A stretch of 7,390 nucleotides of DNA from Bacillota bacterium (GCA_023394255.1 JAEXAZ010000296.1:1-7390), one strand, 5' to 3'. Positions 1 to 7,143 are shown, numbered from the stretch's first letter. Made by a program: numbers and translations. The notes: generated by a model from the letters alone, not told the origin.

Positions 1-1
1 C

Positions 2-241
2 TATAACAGTTTCCAGTCCGCCGGAATCAACCAGACGCTCCATCAGATCATGCTGAAGGTAACCGCGTCGGTCAGCGCGGTCATCCCAGTTTATACGGTG
101 ACCACCGATGTCACAACCAATCTGTGCATCGCGCAGACAATTATCGTGGGGAAGGTCCCCGAAGCCTATACGGATATCAACGGGGAAAAATCCGATCTTT
201 TGGGACAGTTTAACGATTACGGCGCGCAGATTCCCGACTAA
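2..241 (+). CDS. yunB: Sporulation protein YunB, C-terminal part (5' end outside window)
   Basis: This is an open frame from the left edge to a TAA at 239-241, giving 79 residues. The visible part reads from YNSFQSAGINQTLHQ to YGAQIPD. It resembles the C-terminal domain of Bacillus YunB: a GIN-x-x-L start, a run of alternating hydrophobic residues (LKVTASVSAVIPVYT), then a T-T-x-V-T-T strand and the A-x-T-I-I-V-G-x-V-P-E-A-Y block just before the end. YunB is a membrane-anchored protein made in the mother cell under SigmaE and needed for normal spore formation in B. subtilis; its biochemical role is not established. The N-terminal membrane anchor would lie upstream of the window, so it cannot be checked. 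An internal ATG at nt 50 is not the start, because the homologous sequence continues upstream of it. The identification is from memory of the family, with good but not certain confidence. Confidence 0.8.
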   Translation, partial: YNSFQSAGINQTLHQIMLKVTASVSAVIPVYTVTTDVTTNLCIAQTIIVGKVPEAYTDINGEKSDLLGQFNDYGAQIPD

Positions 242-269
242 GAAAAGCATGGTTTACGGCGGAAAAATG

Positions 270-278
270 TGGTACAAT
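270..278 (+). promoter_or_regulatory. Possible extended -10 promoter for ligA
   Basis: TGGTACAAT fits an extended -10 element (TGn followed by TACAAT, one mismatch to TATAAT). No good -35 lies 17 nt upstream (TGGTTT at 250-255 is weak), which is tolerated by extended -10 promoters. Transcription would start near 285, leaving a leader of about 75 nt that contains the inverted repeat at 307-329. It would let ligA be expressed apart from the sporulation gene yunB. This is motif evidence only. Confidence 0.4.
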
Positions 279-306
279 ACCTGCATAGCAGATTGCTTTG
301 CTGATT

Positions 307-329
307 CTGCCCGCAGATCGTGCGGGCAG
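307..329 (+). other. Perfect 9-bp inverted repeat upstream of ligA
   Basis: CTGCCCGCA (307-315) and TGCGGGCAG (321-329) are perfect reverse complements around a 5-nt loop, GATCG. As RNA this would be a strong GC-rich hairpin. It ends 15 nt before the AGGAGG site of ligA. The downstream sequence is CTTATATGATCTTTC, which has some T but no clean T-run, so it is not a typical rho-independent terminator. It could be a weak terminator for yunB, a leader hairpin on the ligA mRNA, or a protein-binding site. The repeat is certain; its function is not. Confidence 0.55.
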
Positions 330-344
330 CTTATATGATCTTTC

Positions 345-350
345 AGGAGG
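345..350 (+). promoter_or_regulatory. Ribosome binding site that fixes the ligA start
   Basis: AGGAGG, a full match to the anti-Shine-Dalgarno core, ends 10 nt before the ATG at 361. The in-frame TTG/ATG codons further upstream, including ATG 298, have no such site, and they fall before or inside the 307-329 hairpin. The next ATG at 367 would be 16 nt away, which is too far. This supports a start at 361. Confidence 0.8.
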
Positions 351-360
351 ACGTTCATTC

Positions 361-2346
361 ATGGATATGAAACAGGCGGAAAAACGCGCGGAGGAGCTGC
401 GCAGACTGATAGAAAAGCATAATTACAGTTATTATGTCCTCGATAATCCCTCTATCTCCGACTATGAATACGACCGGTTGCTGCACGAGCTGATCGACCT
501 TGAAGCGGGGTATCCGCAGCTTGCGCTGGAAAACTCGCCGACCCGCAGGGTCGGCGGCGCGGCGCTCAACAGCTTTGCGCCTGTGCGGCACGAGGTGCAG
601 ATGGGGTCGCTGCAGGATGTGTTTGACTTTTCGGAGCTGGAGGCGTTTGACAGCCGCGTGCGGGAGCGCGTAGACAAACCGGTTTATATTGTGGAGCCCA
701 AAATCGACGGGCTTTCCGTTTCGCTCGAATATCGGGACGGCGCTTTTGTGCGCGGCTCGACACGCGGCGACGGCATCACCGGGGAGGATGTCTCCGAAAA
801 TCTCAAGACGGTGCGTTCGATTCCCATGACGCTTCAGGGAGGCAATCCCCCGGCATTTTTAGAGGTGCGGGGCGAGGTGTATATGCCCCGCTCCAGCTTT
901 GAGAAGGTTGTCGCGCGGCAGCTTGAAAACGAGGAGGAACCCTTCAAAAACCCGCGCAATGCAGCGGCGGGTTCCCTGCGGCAGAAAGACAGCCGTGTCA
1001 CCGCGTCCCGCGGGCTGGATATTTTTGTGTTCAATATCCAGCAGATCGACGGGGAGGCGCTTTCCGGCCACCGCCAGTCGCTGGAATATCTGAAAAGCCT
1101 GGGCTTCAAAGTGATCCCCTCCTTTAAGCCGTTTGAAAAAATCGGCGATGCCATCGCCGAAATCAAAACAATCGGGGAAAAGCGGTACGACTACCCGTTT
1201 GACATCGACGGCGCGGTCATCAAGGTGGACAGCTTTGCGGACAGGCGCCTGCTTGGCGCCACCGCGAAGTTTCCCCGCTGGGCGGTCGCTTTCAAATATC
1301 CGCCGGAAGAAAAGAGCACGAAGCTCTTGGAGATTGCGGTCCAGGTCGGCCGGACGGGCGCGCTGACGCCCACGGCGGTCTTTGAACCGATTACGCTCGC
1401 GGGTACGACGGTCAGCCGCGCGGTGCTGCACAATCAGGATTTTATCGATGAGAAAGGGATCTCGATCGGGGACACCGTTGTGGTACGCAAAGCCGGGGAT
1501 ATCATCCCGGAGGTTGTAGCGGTGGCCGAACATCAGCAGGGCGCTCCCGTTTACCGGATTCCGGAGATCTGTCCTTCCTGCGGAAGCCGAGCCGAGCGGG
1601 AGGAAGGCGAGGCCGCGCTCCGCTGCGTGAATCTGGCCTGCCCGGCACAGATCGCGAGAAATCTGGTGCACTTCGCCAGCCGTGACGCAATGGATATCGA
1701 CGGGCTCGGCCCTGCTGTTGTGCACCAGCTTCTGGATACCGGGCTGATCCAGTCTCCGGCGGATCTGTATTCGCTGGCTCCGGAGCAGCTGAGCGGCCTG
1801 GAGCGCATGGGGGAGAAAAGCGCGCAGAATTTGCTGGACGCGCTGGAAAAATCGAAAAGCCGGGGCCTTTCAAGGCTGGTATACGCGCTTGGCATCCGCG
1901 GCATCGGGCAAAAGGCTTCGCAACTTTTGGCGCGCAGATTTCAGACCATGGATGCGCTCCTCGCGGCTCCTGCGGAAGAAATCGCGCGGATTGACGGCTA
2001 TGGGGACATTATGGCGCAGAGCGCCGCGGATTTTTTCCGGCTGGAGCAGAACCGCCGGCTGATCGACCGGCTGCGCGCACTGGGGCTTTCCATGCGGTGC
2101 GGGGACGCGCCCATGGGGGACAGCCTTGCCGGCAAGACCTTTGTGCTGACGGGCACGCTGCCGACCCTTTCCCGCAGCGAGGCAAAGGAAAAAATTGAGG
2201 CGGCGGGCGGCAAGGTGAGCGGAAGCGTCTCGAAAAAAACGGACTATGTGGTGGCCGGTGAGGAAGCCGGCAGCAAGCTGGCCAAGGCGGAAGCCCTTGG
2301 CGTAACCGTCATCGGGGAAAGCGAACTTCTGGGATTGCTGAGCTAG
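361..2346 (+). CDS. ligA: NAD-dependent DNA ligase LigA
   Basis: A 661-residue protein of normal length for LigA, which seals nicks in duplex DNA using NAD+ in replication and repair. All domains are visible in order. The Ia domain has NMN-contacting residues in the HNYSYYVLDNP...SDYEYD block (residues 20-38). The adenylation domain has the lysine nucleophile K114 in the KIDG motif, preceded by E112, the RNAAAGSLRQ block, DGAVIK with K288, and K312 in WAVAFKYPPEE. An OB fold follows. A four-cysteine zinc finger uses C404, C407, C422 and C427. Next is a helix-hairpin-helix region (about 430-580, with GIRGIGQKAS), then a C-terminal BRCT domain (about 585-661, with GKTFVLTGTL and KKTDYVVAGEEAGSKL). 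No key residue is missing. The start at 361 is chosen from the AGGAGG site; an upstream in-frame extension to 298 is unlikely. The gene appears monocistronic, with its own candidate promoter and a strong terminator directly after the TAG. Confidence 0.98.
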   Translation: MDMKQAEKRAEELRRLIEKHNYSYYVLDNPSISDYEYDRLLHELIDLEAGYPQLALENSPTRRVGGAALNSFAPVRHEVQMGSLQDVFDFSELEAFDSRVRERVDKPVYIVEPKIDGLSVSLEYRDGAFVRGSTRGDGITGEDVSENLKTVRSIPMTLQGGNPPAFLEVRGEVYMPRSSFEKVVARQLENEEEPFKNPRNAAAGSLRQKDSRVTASRGLDIFVFNIQQIDGEALSGHRQSLEYLKSLGFKVIPSFKPFEKIGDAIAEIKTIGEKRYDYPFDIDGAVIKVDSFADRRLLGATAKFPRWAVAFKYPPEEKSTKLLEIAVQVGRTGALTPTAVFEPITLAGTTVSRAVLHNQDFIDEKGISIGDTVVVRKAGDIIPEVVAVAEHQQGAPVYRIPEICPSCGSRAEREEGEAALRCVNLACPAQIARNLVHFASRDAMDIDGLGPAVVHQLLDTGLIQSPADLYSLAPEQLSGLERMGEKSAQNLLDALEKSKSRGLSRLVYALGIRGIGQKASQLLARRFQTMDALLAAPAEEIARIDGYGDIMAQSAADFFRLEQNRRLIDRLRALGLSMRCGDAPMGDSLAGKTFVLTGTLPTLSRSEAKEKIEAAGGKVSGSVSKKTDYVVAGEEAGSKLAKAEALGVTVIGESELLGLLS

Positions 2347-2359
2347 AAACGATATAAAA

Positions 2360-2400
2360 CCCGCCGGGGATGAAAGCCCGGCGGGCAATTTTTTGTTTTT
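2360..2400 (+). terminator. Rho-independent terminator of ligA
   Basis: CCCGCCGGG (2360-2368) pairs perfectly with CCCGGCGGG (2377-2385) around an 8-nt loop. It is followed by AA-free spacing of only a few bases and then the T-run T6-G-T5 (2389-2400). It starts 13 nt after the ligA stop. It separates ligA from the M16/lgt/folD cluster. Confidence 0.93.
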
Positions 2401-2490
2401 CGAGTAAACGGGTCTGTTTGGTCAAAAATAGCAGCATGACGCGCAGTACATTTTTGTTTATGAACGATTTGCGAATACTGTAAAAAAAGG

Positions 2491-2519
2491 TGCACGCGGG
2501 GATTATTTTGTGCTATACT
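2491..2519 (+). promoter_or_regulatory. Sigma-A-type promoter for the M16-M16-lgt-folD operon
   Basis: TATACT (2514-2519) is preceded by TGC, giving an extended -10, and by TGCACG (2491-2496) at an exact 17-nt spacer, which matches three of six -35 bases. The start site would be near 2526, leaving a leader of about 98 nt. The whole gap from 2401 to 2623 is clearly AT-richer than the flanking genes, with several T and A runs, as expected for a promoter region. I see no small gene in it. A short 5-bp palindrome (TCTTC-C-GAAGA, 2590-2600) sits before the ribosome binding site and is probably chance. Confidence 0.6.
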
Positions 2520-2623
2520 GTTTTTTGTAAAAAATAATGGGCATGTTTGCTAAAGAAGATTATTTTTATTTTCAGGGATGCGGAATCGGTCTTCCGAAGA
2601 AATCAATAGAAGGAGATTATTGA

Positions 2624-3904
2624 ATGAGCGATCAGTTCCAAAGGATTCAGCTTTGTGACGGCGTGCATTTCAGCAGCGTCACCGATCCGAAATTTAAACA
2701 TAACCGAATCACCGCCAACATGGTGTTGCCACTGAACCGTGATACGGTCACAAACCAGGCTGTGGTGCCGTTTGTGCTGCGCAAAGGCAGCCGGGCCTGC
2801 CCGGATTTTACCCGGTTAAACCGCAGGCTCTGCGAATTATACGGGGCGAACCTGTCCTGCGACGTTTCGAAATTTGGGGGATATCAGGTGCTGGAGCTGT
2901 CCATCTATGGGATAGACGACCGGTTTGCGCTGGACGGGCAGAGCATGACCGCGGCGTGCGCCCGGCTTCTGACAGAGGTCCTGCTTGACCCCAATATGGA
3001 GGGCGGGCTGTTCTCGGAGCGGGACGTCGAGCTGGAAAAGCAGCAGATAATCGATACCATCGAAAGCCTGATCAATGATAAGCGCGCTTATGCGATGAGC
3101 CGCTGCAAATCGATCATGTGCGAGGGGGAGACCCTCGCCGTTGAGAAATACGGCTATATTGAGGATGCGAAACGGATCACGGCACAGTCTGCTTCCGAAG
3201 CTTATCGGAACATCATGAAAACCGCGCAGGTGGAGCTGATCTTTGTCGGCTGCGGAACCCCGGAGATTGCCGCGGATATTTTTGCAAAGGCTTTCGGCGG
3301 CCTGCGGCGCAGCCCCGTCGCGGCGGAGCGCACTATAACCAGGCTCAGCGCCGATCATGTAAAGGAAACGACCGATGAGATGGATGTTGCGCAGTCCAAA
3401 CTGGTCATGGGCTTCCGCACCGGGAAAATTACGAGCCGCCGCGAGTTCGGCGCGACACGCATGATGGTGGCCCTGTTTGGCGGAACGCCGAATTCCCGCC
3501 TGTTTACCTATGTGCGCGAAAAACTAAGCCTTTGCTACTACTGTGCCGCGCGGTTCGACCGGCTGACCGGCCTGATGTTTGTGGACAGCGGCGTGGAGAA
3601 GCGCAACAAGCAGAAGGCTTACGACGAGATTTTAAAACAATTGGACGTCCTGCGCGAGGGCGGCTTCAGCGATGAGGAAATCGTGGCTTCGCGCCTGATC
3701 ATGCAGAATTCGCTGAAATCGGTCGGGGATTCGCTGGGCGCCATTGAGGAGTGGTATCTGACGCAGATTATGGGCGGCGAATGTTACTCGCCGTCCGATG
3801 AGACAGAACTGCTCGAGGAGATCACCCGCGAAGACATCATCGCCGCCGCGCGGCGGGTAACGCTCGATACCGTTTATTTTCTGACTGGAAAGGAGGCGGA
3901 GTAA
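2624..3904 (+). CDS. yfmF: M16 (pitrilysin) family protein, non-catalytic subunit, YfmF type
   Basis: A 426-residue protein with the two-lobed M16 peptidase fold but no zinc site. The region where HxxEH should be (about residues 63-75, TRLNRRLCELYGA) has neither histidine. The position matching the distal glutamate ligand is I146 within EKQQIIDTIES. The C-terminal lobe (from about residue 183) keeps the family's substrate-binding Arg/Tyr pattern in LFTYVREKLSLCYYCAARF, with R298 and Y305/Y306. This split, with a dead subunit holding R/Y and a partner holding zinc, is known for two-subunit M16B peptidases. The catalytic partner begins 2 nt after this stop. B. subtilis has the same adjacent pair (ymfF, ymfH), and curated names link the pair to EF-P 5-aminopentanol modification; the actual substrate is not evident here. 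No signal peptide is seen, so it is probably cytosolic. The ATG is 7 nt after AGAAGGAGA (2608-2616). Confidence 0.88.
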   Translation: MSDQFQRIQLCDGVHFSSVTDPKFKHNRITANMVLPLNRDTVTNQAVVPFVLRKGSRACPDFTRLNRRLCELYGANLSCDVSKFGGYQVLELSIYGIDDRFALDGQSMTAACARLLTEVLLDPNMEGGLFSERDVELEKQQIIDTIESLINDKRAYAMSRCKSIMCEGETLAVEKYGYIEDAKRITAQSASEAYRNIMKTAQVELIFVGCGTPEIAADIFAKAFGGLRRSPVAAERTITRLSADHVKETTDEMDVAQSKLVMGFRTGKITSRREFGATRMMVALFGGTPNSRLFTYVREKLSLCYYCAARFDRLTGLMFVDSGVEKRNKQKAYDEILKQLDVLREGGFSDEEIVASRLIMQNSLKSVGDSLGAIEEWYLTQIMGGECYSPSDETELLEEITREDIIAAARRVTLDTVYFLTGKEAE

Positions 3905-3906
3905 CG

Positions 3907-5208
3907 ATGGAAAAACAAGTGATCAGATCTGCCCGGCTCGGGGAAGAAATGGTGAAAATCAGGCATGATTCCGGCCTTACAATGCTGCTGTGCCCGATGA
4001 AGGGCTACTCCACCGCCTATGCTACCTTTACAGCGAATGTAGGTTCTGTGGACACCGGCTTCCGCACGCAGGACGACAGCGATTTTATTGATGTGCCGGA
4101 AGGGATTGCCCATTTCCTGGAACACAAGATGTTTGAAAACCCGGACGGCGACGCCTTTGCGCTTTACGCAAAGACAGGCGCTTCCGCCAACGCGTTCACC
4201 TCTTTTGACAAAACCTCCTATCTGTTTGCCTGCACCGATAAATTTGAGGAATCCCTGTCCATTCTGCTTGATTTTGTGCGCCGCCCGTATTTCACAAAGG
4301 AGTCCGTCCAGAAAGAACAGGGGATCATCGGACAGGAAATCCGCATGTACGACGACAACGGCGACTGGAGGGTCCTGTTTAACCTTTTGGGCGCGCTGTA
4401 TGAGAACCATCCGGTGAAAATCGATATTGCGGGAACGGTCGAATCGATCGCGAAGATCGACCATGAGCTGCTCTACCGCTGCTACCGGACCTTCTACAAT
4501 CTGAACAATATGGTGCTCTGCGTAGCGGGCAACTTCGACGTGGAAGCCGTGCTCCGCGTGGCCGATCAGGTACTCAAGCCGGACGAAAAGCCGGTTGTGA
4601 TCGAACGGAAGGAATTCCCCGATGCGGGGACGGTCGCCAAAAAGCTTGTGGAACAAAAGCTCTCGGTCGCCGCGCCGCTGTTCAACCTCGGGTTTAAATG
4701 CAAATCGGAAGGCGTGTCGGAAAACCTGAAAAATCAGGTGCTCGACGAGATCCTCTGTGAGCTGATCGCGGGCGAGATGACGCCGCTGTACCGCAGGATG
4801 TATGACGCCGGCATCATTAACGCCACGTTTGATACGGAAATCATGGCGGGGCGCGACTATATGTGCGCCATTTTTTCCGGGGAAAGCCGGGAGCCGAAAC
4901 GCGTTGCGGATGAAATCCGCGCCGAAATCCTCCGGATGCGCGGCGAGGGAATCGATCGGGAAACCTTTGAACTGGCGCGCCGCGCGATCTATGGGCGGTA
5001 TGTCGGCATGTATGCCCGCACGGAATCGGTCGCGGGCCTGATGACGGCTACCTATTTTGCCGGAGTGGACGATATCTATTCGCTGCTCGACATTGTGGCG
5101 GATGCAACGCCGGAACAGCTTGCCGGCAGACTGGAATTGGATTTTGACCCGGAAAAATCAGCGCTTTCGGTGATTCATCCGATTGACGGGGAGGAAACCG
5201 AAAAATGA
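3907..5208 (+). CDS. yfmH: M16 (pitrilysin) family zinc peptidase, catalytic subunit, YfmH type
   Basis: A 433-residue M16 peptidase homologue with an intact inverted zinc motif: H69-F-L-E72-H73 in EGIAHFLEHKMF. The distal glutamates E137 and E144 are in KEQGIIGQEIRMYDD, with E144 the likely third zinc ligand, 71 residues after H73 as usual for the family. GASANAFTSFDKTSYLF follows the active site as in other M16 enzymes. The C-terminal lobe includes GEMTPLYRRMYDAGIINATF, typical of the YfmH/YmfH branch. No signal peptide or membrane segment is seen, so it probably acts in the cytosol on peptides, as a heterodimer with the upstream protein. It starts 2 nt after the previous stop, with AGGAGG at 3891-3896 (10-nt spacing) inside the preceding gene, which suggests coupled translation. 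Its stop overlaps the lgt start by 4 nt. The family and catalytic motif are secure; the substrate is unknown. Confidence 0.92.
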   Translation: MEKQVIRSARLGEEMVKIRHDSGLTMLLCPMKGYSTAYATFTANVGSVDTGFRTQDDSDFIDVPEGIAHFLEHKMFENPDGDAFALYAKTGASANAFTSFDKTSYLFACTDKFEESLSILLDFVRRPYFTKESVQKEQGIIGQEIRMYDDNGDWRVLFNLLGALYENHPVKIDIAGTVESIAKIDHELLYRCYRTFYNLNNMVLCVAGNFDVEAVLRVADQVLKPDEKPVVIERKEFPDAGTVAKKLVEQKLSVAAPLFNLGFKCKSEGVSENLKNQVLDEILCELIAGEMTPLYRRMYDAGIINATFDTEIMAGRDYMCAIFSGESREPKRVADEIRAEILRMRGEGIDRETFELARRAIYGRYVGMYARTESVAGLMTATYFAGVDDIYSLLDIVADATPEQLAGRLELDFDPEKSALSVIHPIDGEETEK

Positions 5209-6266
5209 ACCAGACAGTTTCGTTCCCGGGACTTGGAATCGGTGCGTTTACCATTAACCGGGTGGCCTTTTCGGTGTTCGGCCATCCGATCTACTGGTAC
5301 GGCATCATCATCGCGCTGGCGTTTTTATTGGGGATCCTCTATATTGTAAAACGCGCGCACATCTTCGGCCTCGACTCCGACCGCGTGATGGATGTGGTCC
5401 TGGGCGCGGTGATCGGCGGAATCATCGGCGCGCGCGCCTATTATGTCATTTTCTCCTGGGAGCAGTACCGGGACAACCTTGCCGATGTGATCAAAATTTG
5501 GGAAGGCGGCATCGCCATCTACGGCGGAGTCATCGGCGGATTTCTGGCGGGAGCTTTGATGTGCAGAATCCGTAAGGTGCGGTTTATCCCGATGGCGGAT
5601 TTGGCGGTGGGCGGTTTGATTCTGGGGCAGTCCATCGGCCGCTGGGGCAACTTTATCAATGTGGAGGCATTCGGCTCCAATACCAGCCTGCCGTGGGGCA
5701 TGGCAAGCCCCTCCATCGCCGAATACCTGACGCGCCATCAGGCGGCTCTTGCCGCCCAGGGCGTTGCGGTTGACCCGGCATTGCCGGTGCATCCCACTTT
5801 TTTTTACGAGTCGGTGTGGTGCCTGATCGGGTTTCTCCTGATTGCGTTTGCGGCCAGACGCCGCCGCTTTGACGGGGAACTGACACTGCTGTACGCGGCA
5901 TGGTACGGCGCCGGGCGCGCCGTCATAGAAGGCCTGCGCACCGACAGCCTCATGTGGGGCAGCGTGCGGGTCTCCCAGGCGCTTGCCGTCATACTGGTCA
6001 TCGCTTCGATTGCAGTCTGGCTGCTGATCCGTTCAAAGATCAAAAAAACGGGGGATCAGGAATACTTAAAGCTTTATGTGGACACCGCGGAAGGGCAGGC
6101 CGTTTTGAACGGAACATTCTATCAGAAGCCTGCGGAGGAAAAGCAGCCTTCGGATGGGGAAACCCTGCCAATGGAACAGCAGGAAAGTGCGACTCCCTCA
6201 GAGGAAGAACAAACGACAGATAAGACCGAAGGAGAGAATGATCAAGATGAAAGCAACGCTGATTGA
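5205..6266 (+). CDS. lgt: Phosphatidylglycerol--prolipoprotein diacylglyceryl transferase Lgt
   Basis: An integral membrane enzyme that moves diacylglycerol from phosphatidylglycerol to the lipobox cysteine of prolipoproteins, the first step of lipoprotein maturation. It shows the Lgt signature GRWGNFINVEAFG with R146 and N149-E154, the HPTFFYES block (H196-E202), and R245 in IEGLRTDS, matching E. coli R143 and R239. Hydrophobic membrane segments include about 31-48, 62-83, 101-120, 203-220 and 257-275. At the place of the E. coli H103 residue the sequence is GGIAIYGG, so Y106 stands there. After the last membrane segment a 78-residue tail (276-353) extends well beyond usual Lgt length (about 260-290); its last 44 residues carry 16 Asp/Glu and only two Lys. 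The ATG overlaps the upstream stop as ATGA, and GGGGAGGA (5188-5195) precedes it by 9 nt. Identity is secure; the tail's role is unknown. Confidence 0.97.
   Translation: MNQTVSFPGLGIGAFTINRVAFSVFGHPIYWYGIIIALAFLLGILYIVKRAHIFGLDSDRVMDVVLGAVIGGIIGARAYYVIFSWEQYRDNLADVIKIWEGGIAIYGGVIGGFLAGALMCRIRKVRFIPMADLAVGGLILGQSIGRWGNFINVEAFGSNTSLPWGMASPSIAEYLTRHQAALAAQGVAVDPALPVHPTFFYESVWCLIGFLLIAFAARRRRFDGELTLLYAAWYGAGRAVIEGLRTDSLMWGSVRVSQALAVILVIASIAVWLLIRSKIKKTGDQEYLKLYVDTAEGQAVLNGTFYQKPAEEKQPSDGETLPMEQQESATPSEEEQTTDKTEGENDQDESNAD
6229..6234 (+). promoter_or_regulatory. Ribosome binding site bearing on the folD start
   Basis: AAGGAG lies inside the end of lgt. The ATG at 6238 is only 3 nt away, too close for normal initiation, while the ATG at 6247 is 12 nt away, at the long end of the usable range. 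Family N-termini (short, then a x-x-I/L-I-D-G-K block) fit either, and 6247 is preferred. The two choices differ by three residues (M-I-K). Confidence 0.6.
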
Positions 6267-7092
6267 TGGGAAAGCGGTGTCCGCGTCTTTGCGGGAAGCA
6301 ATGAAAGCCGAAGTGGAGGAACTGGCGGAACAGGGCATTACCCCCGGGCTGGCGGTGGTTTTGGTGGGAGACGATCCGGCTTCACAGGTTTATGTGCGCA
6401 ATAAGGAAAAGAGCTGTGAAGAGCTTGGCATCTACTCCGAAAAGTACGAGCTGCCCGCCGCCACGACGCAGCGCGAACTGCTGGATCTGGTGGAAACGCT
6501 GAATAAAAAACCGGATATTGACGGAATTCTCGTACAGCTTCCGCTGCCGGACCATCTCGATTCCAATGCGGTCATTGGGGCAATCTCTCCTGATAAGGAC
6601 GTGGATGCGTTCCACGCCTCCAACGTCGGCAGAATCATGCTCGGGGATTATCGGTTTCTGCCCTGCACACCCGCCGGGATTATGGAACTGATCCATTCCA
6701 CCGGCATCGAAGTGGAAGGCAAAGAGTGTGTGGTAGTCGGCCGCAGCAACATCGTCGGCAAACCGATGGCGATGCTGCTCCTGCATGAAAACGGAACGGT
6801 TACGGTCTGCCATTCCAGAACAAAGAATCTGGCGGAAGTAACCCGCCGCGCGGATATCCTGGTTGCCGCCGTCGGCAAAGCGAACTTTATCACGGCGGAA
6901 ATGGTAAAAGAGGGCGCGGTGGTCATCGATGTCGGCATGAACCGCGACGAAAACGGTAAGCTCTGCGGCGATGTGGACTTTGAGGCGGTCGGGGAGATTG
7001 CGGGGGCGATTACCCCGGTACCCGGCGGCGTCGGCCCGATGACGATTACCATGCTGCTGAAAAATACCATTACGGCGGCAAAAAAGCAGTAA
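6247..7092 (+). CDS. folD: Bifunctional methylenetetrahydrofolate dehydrogenase / methenyltetrahydrofolate cyclohydrolase FolD
   Basis: A 281-residue protein of normal FolD length. It interconverts 5,10-methylene-, 5,10-methenyl- and 10-formyl-tetrahydrofolate in the cytosol using NAD(P), feeding purine synthesis and, in many Clostridia, one-carbon assimilation. Visible motifs are LIDGKAVS near the start, the catalytic Y49-x-x-x-K53 in YVRNKEKSCEELGI, Q97 in DGILVQLPLP, D120 in DKDVDAFH, CTPAGIMEL, the Rossmann nucleotide loop GRSNIVGKP (165-173), VIDVGMN, and the C-terminal PGGVGPMT (259-266). Together these are diagnostic. The start overlaps the end of lgt by 20 nt in another frame, so translation is likely coupled. 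A longer in-frame extension upstream to 6154 exists, but it overlaps the lgt tail and has basic, unrelated sequence, so it is rejected. The alternative start at 6238 is possible. No clear terminator follows. Confidence 0.97.
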   Translation: MKATLIDGKAVSASLREAMKAEVEELAEQGITPGLAVVLVGDDPASQVYVRNKEKSCEELGIYSEKYELPAATTQRELLDLVETLNKKPDIDGILVQLPLPDHLDSNAVIGAISPDKDVDAFHASNVGRIMLGDYRFLPCTPAGIMELIHSTGIEVEGKECVVVGRSNIVGKPMAMLLLHENGTVTVCHSRTKNLAEVTRRADILVAAVGKANFITAEMVKEGAVVIDVGMNRDENGKLCGDVDFEAVGEIAGAITPVPGGVGPMTITMLLKNTITAAKKQ

Positions 7093-7108
7093 AATGCCCC
7101 GAGCCCGC

Positions 7109-7137
7109 TTGACAGGGCTTATCCGCTGTGTTAAAAT
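7109..7137 (+). promoter_or_regulatory. Strong sigma-A promoter for rplU
   Basis: A perfect -35, TTGACA (7109-7114), a 17-nt spacer, and TAAAAT (7132-7137) as the -10, which is also preceded by TGT (extended -10). Transcription would start near 7144, giving a leader of about 75 nt before rplU. This is the best promoter match in the window and fits a highly expressed ribosomal protein operon. Confidence 0.85.
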
Positions 7138-7143
7138 AATCTA

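Noticed and set aside
298..360. In-frame N-terminal extension of LigA starting at ATG 298
   Set aside because: It has no ribosome binding site, would run through the inverted repeat, and adds sequence absent from the LigA family. ATG 361 has AGGAGG at 10 nt.
859..1725. Long 288-codon minus-strand open frame inside ligA
   Set aside because: It lies antisense to a clearly conserved ligase, has Arg/His/Pro-rich composition typical of a shadow of GC-rich codons, and matches no family I know.
2590..2600. Short palindrome TCTTC-C-GAAGA before the first M16 gene
   Set aside because: The arms are 5 bp with a 1-nt centre. It is too short to fold as RNA or to claim as an operator without other copies.
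3874..4656. 260-codon minus-strand open frame over the second M16 gene
   Set aside because: It is the antisense shadow of a gene with an intact zinc motif, is His/Arg-rich, and no start signal supports it.
6154..6246. Upstream in-frame extension of FolD
   Set aside because: It lies within the Lgt tail in another frame, is not FolD-like, and the ribosome binding site at 6229-6234 points to the later start.
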